From the NCBI GenBank assembly GCA_036362985.1, contig JAYGXS010000005.1:30601947-30665946 (forward strand): 64,000 nucleotides of DNA, in the 5' to 3' direction. Under the pieces are notes generated by a model. The model was not told where the DNA came from and searched no databases. It saw only the letters and a program-made list of their open reading frames with translations. Shown here piece by piece: positions 59,101-62,341 of this stretch. This DNA comes from Ligula intestinalis (Eukaryota > Platyhelminthes > Cestoda > Diphyllobothriidea > Diphyllobothriidae). The translations under genes were made by a program, and so were the position numbers. The first letter of the stretch is position 1. The number at the start of each line of letters is the position of its first letter.

Positions 59101-62100
59101 CCAGCACCCTTGCAGGCTCTCTGAGGCGTCGTGTCTGTGGCCGACTGTCACAATGATTCTTTTGTCAACAGCGGGTTGCCTCAAGGTCATATGCCTTCAC
59201 TGCGGCTGTGTCCACACAATGACCTTAAACTTGTGGGCTGGACACCCATGCATGCGAGCCCACGTGCGTGGCCAACTGGTCGCAGTTCCTCAAGGTCCAC
59301 TTAGTTACCTCACACGTCCGGTGACCTTATTCCCACGCGTCCAATCATGCCACAAGCGAAGGCGCTTGACAGTCACTTATAAGCCAGTCACATCTCAAAC
59401 AGTGAGTTGCGCACGGATTGATAAGGAGACCTCCAGCCCGCACCTCACTATCGGGCTTCGCCCCGAAGCGGGACCTACAGCTCGCTGGCTTTTCGCTAGC
59501 AGCGACTGTCACTCGAGACAGCAACTCCGAGTTTCTTACACAATAACCTCTCCTCCGAGTGGATTACAGATTTACGCCTTTCTTATTGTGAATTTCCTTG
59601 GGGATTCAAATAGGGCGTAATTAGACGGTGACAAGGAGACACTCGTCCTCACAATGTTAACGACCTTCTTTCCTCTGTCCCCACATTATCTCTCTCTCTC
59701 TGTAGCGGACACAGAGCCATCGCCGACATCATCTGGACCGGTGCCGCCGTCATCGTCGCCAGAAGGAGTGCTTGCACCTATGCCATGCTACGAATGTCAT
59801 CAGTGTTCTCGTGTTTTTCTACGCATCCCCTCCTTGCAGTGGCACATGATTATAAGACACAAGGGTTCGTTTGCTAATTACCTTGCCCTAAAGAGTTGGT
59901 TTTGGTTGCGCAAGAAGAAAAAAAGAAAAACAGTTTCTACTTCATTTTCGAGGCTCACAAGGCGTTCACTGGCTTTATGAAATTTCGTTTCTGTGCTTTT
60001 ACTCGAGTACTGGCTAAATGTTACAGTTAGTGGACAATCTCATGCAATAAGTTCAAAAACGCAATAAAAGTCATTTTGTGGGATGTCAGCTTACGCGGCG
60101 TGTCCCCAAACTAATATAGCAGTAAAGTTAGAACTATAAGTAAAAAAAGTCAGAGTTTTGTTGCGAAATTACTATTTACTTGCATAGAAAAATGTAATTT
60201 TCACAAAAATCTGAAAACTCAAGAAAAGGCAGTATGAAAATTTACTGGTGCAATGTGAAATAAAAGTGTGTTTAAGGCATGGGAATAGAAAAGGTGGGCA
60301 AGGTTATACAGAATAAGTACAAATACAAAATTTTCATAAACTAAATGTTTTCCAATAACATTTAAACTTGCACTAAATGTGTCAGAAATGGATGTAGTCA
60401 CCGTAGGTACAGTTGTTTCCAAATTTTGAATTTTCGGACACATTTCCGTTCTTAATGCACGAAAAGATTCTTGTGTGCTTTGTATCAATTTCTATTGACA
60501 ATTGCAAAAAGATAGCTGCCTGTGTGGGTCATGACTTTAGAATCGCCCAAACATGTCAACTCAATGCCGAGAAAAATTAATTTCCACAACAAAAGCCAAC
60601 AATGAATACGACTAAGATTAATCAAAAAGCTTTCTAGAACAAGTTACCTCTTTGAAAAGCGCTTTAGTTAGATATTTCGAAGTCGAATATCTGTGTACGA
60701 TACGTTTTTCGAAGTTCAAATCAAGATCAAAATGGCATATTTTGACCGGTTTTTGACTGTCCTAAAACTGAGAGGGAAAAATTGTGCTGGAAATGAAAGA
60801 ACTTACATTTCTACGTAAACCAGAGCAGTTTTCAATACGTTCTTGTACTTCAGGGCAGTGTTCTTTGATTTTAATTGGACAACAGAGTGACCCAAAATAT
60901 CCTCCAATATCCTTAAACATGGTAATCTTCTTCTTCTTCCGTTTGGAGTTTTGCTATTTATTGATTTACGTCTATATTTTGACAACAATTGGATGAACTT
61001 ATTTTACGAGGTTTATTAGAAAACATATGAGATTACGAGGGAGTCCATCTAAAGTCAAATAGGCCTACTAATTTCGGCGTTGTAAAACACATTTTTGCGT
61101 CTTGTAAGTTTATTACTTATCTTTAGGGCACCAAACGTAACACATTTGTCAAGCAAGCTTTTGTTAACTAGATTCATCTACCTTTTCTCGACTCCATTCC
61201 TGTATCTCGTAAGTACTCTAACCTCAATTTCATGGACGCAAAACAAAATTTTCTCTGTAGTGAACAAATATAATGAACTTTTTTACTGCTCTTTGTGAAT
61301 ATTTTTATACTTCAGCACGCATATGTATGAATCTTTTCTCCGCAGTGCTTAATAGCATAGGACATTTCTTGGTAATCAACAAACGTTGGATTTCGCCCAT
61401 TTCTGCCTCTATTTTCTCAAAGTATACTGACCCGAACGGAATTCAATTCTAGTAAACGGCATTTTGCGCCTCAAGCCAACCCAATGAACTCAATAAACGA
61501 CCTCAAGTTTGTGTTAAATCCCTCAATCCCCAACCTTGCATCAGATATGTGACCTACAGTAGTAGTGCTGTAACAACCCAGTTTACTGGATATGCTGCGA
61601 AGGGGAAGGGCAGTTTGTGGTAGTTCGTCACGCCTTTTGATCTGGCAGTTTTCTTTTGCCATCTGATTGGTCCACTTGTCATTTAAATTGGCTGTTTGTT
61701 ATTTCCTTTTTGAGCCCGAAAGTAGATTATTAGGATTCTCTAATCCATGAAATATGCGAAATATAATCATTAATTGCCTGTCTTGGCAGAGCCTTGTTTA
61801 AAAAATGACACGCATAGTCTACTCAACCGCCTTATGCGGACTACTGACCGGCGAATTCCTGAGGTCCAATTTTGTTGGCTACGGAAAAGAGGCGAAAACG
61901 GAACACGCATCCGTAATTTTGTAACGGATATTTGCGATCCTGAGTAAAACACAGGTCTTCGAACTTTCTTTTGTGCACGAAAGATCTCTGATCGGAACAA
62001 TGAAGGTAGAAAACGTAGAATGTGAGTAAATGGAAGTGTTTGCAGTCCCCTATCAGACTGATGAAGATGCGGTAATGTGTTATAATCAGCCATGAAAGCA

Positions 62101-62297
62101 GCCAGAAATTGCATATTTTGGAAATTTGTTGATTCCTAGCTGTCAGCACTAATATCTAGTAATCTCTTTCAATTGCACACCGCATTGTCACCCACAGCTG
62201 ACACTAGTTATCTAATTTATTCTTTATTTCCCGTTATCCTTGACCCTTCAGGAGGCCTGTGCTCTTACTCTGCTGCTCCCTACTTTATAGCTACAAT

Positions 62298-62341
<44 letters not shown>

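Noticed and set aside
59153..59620. 155-codon plus-strand ORF in intron 24
   Set aside because: No domain and no splice sites compatible with the zinc-finger gene. Cys and His are present but without finger spacing.
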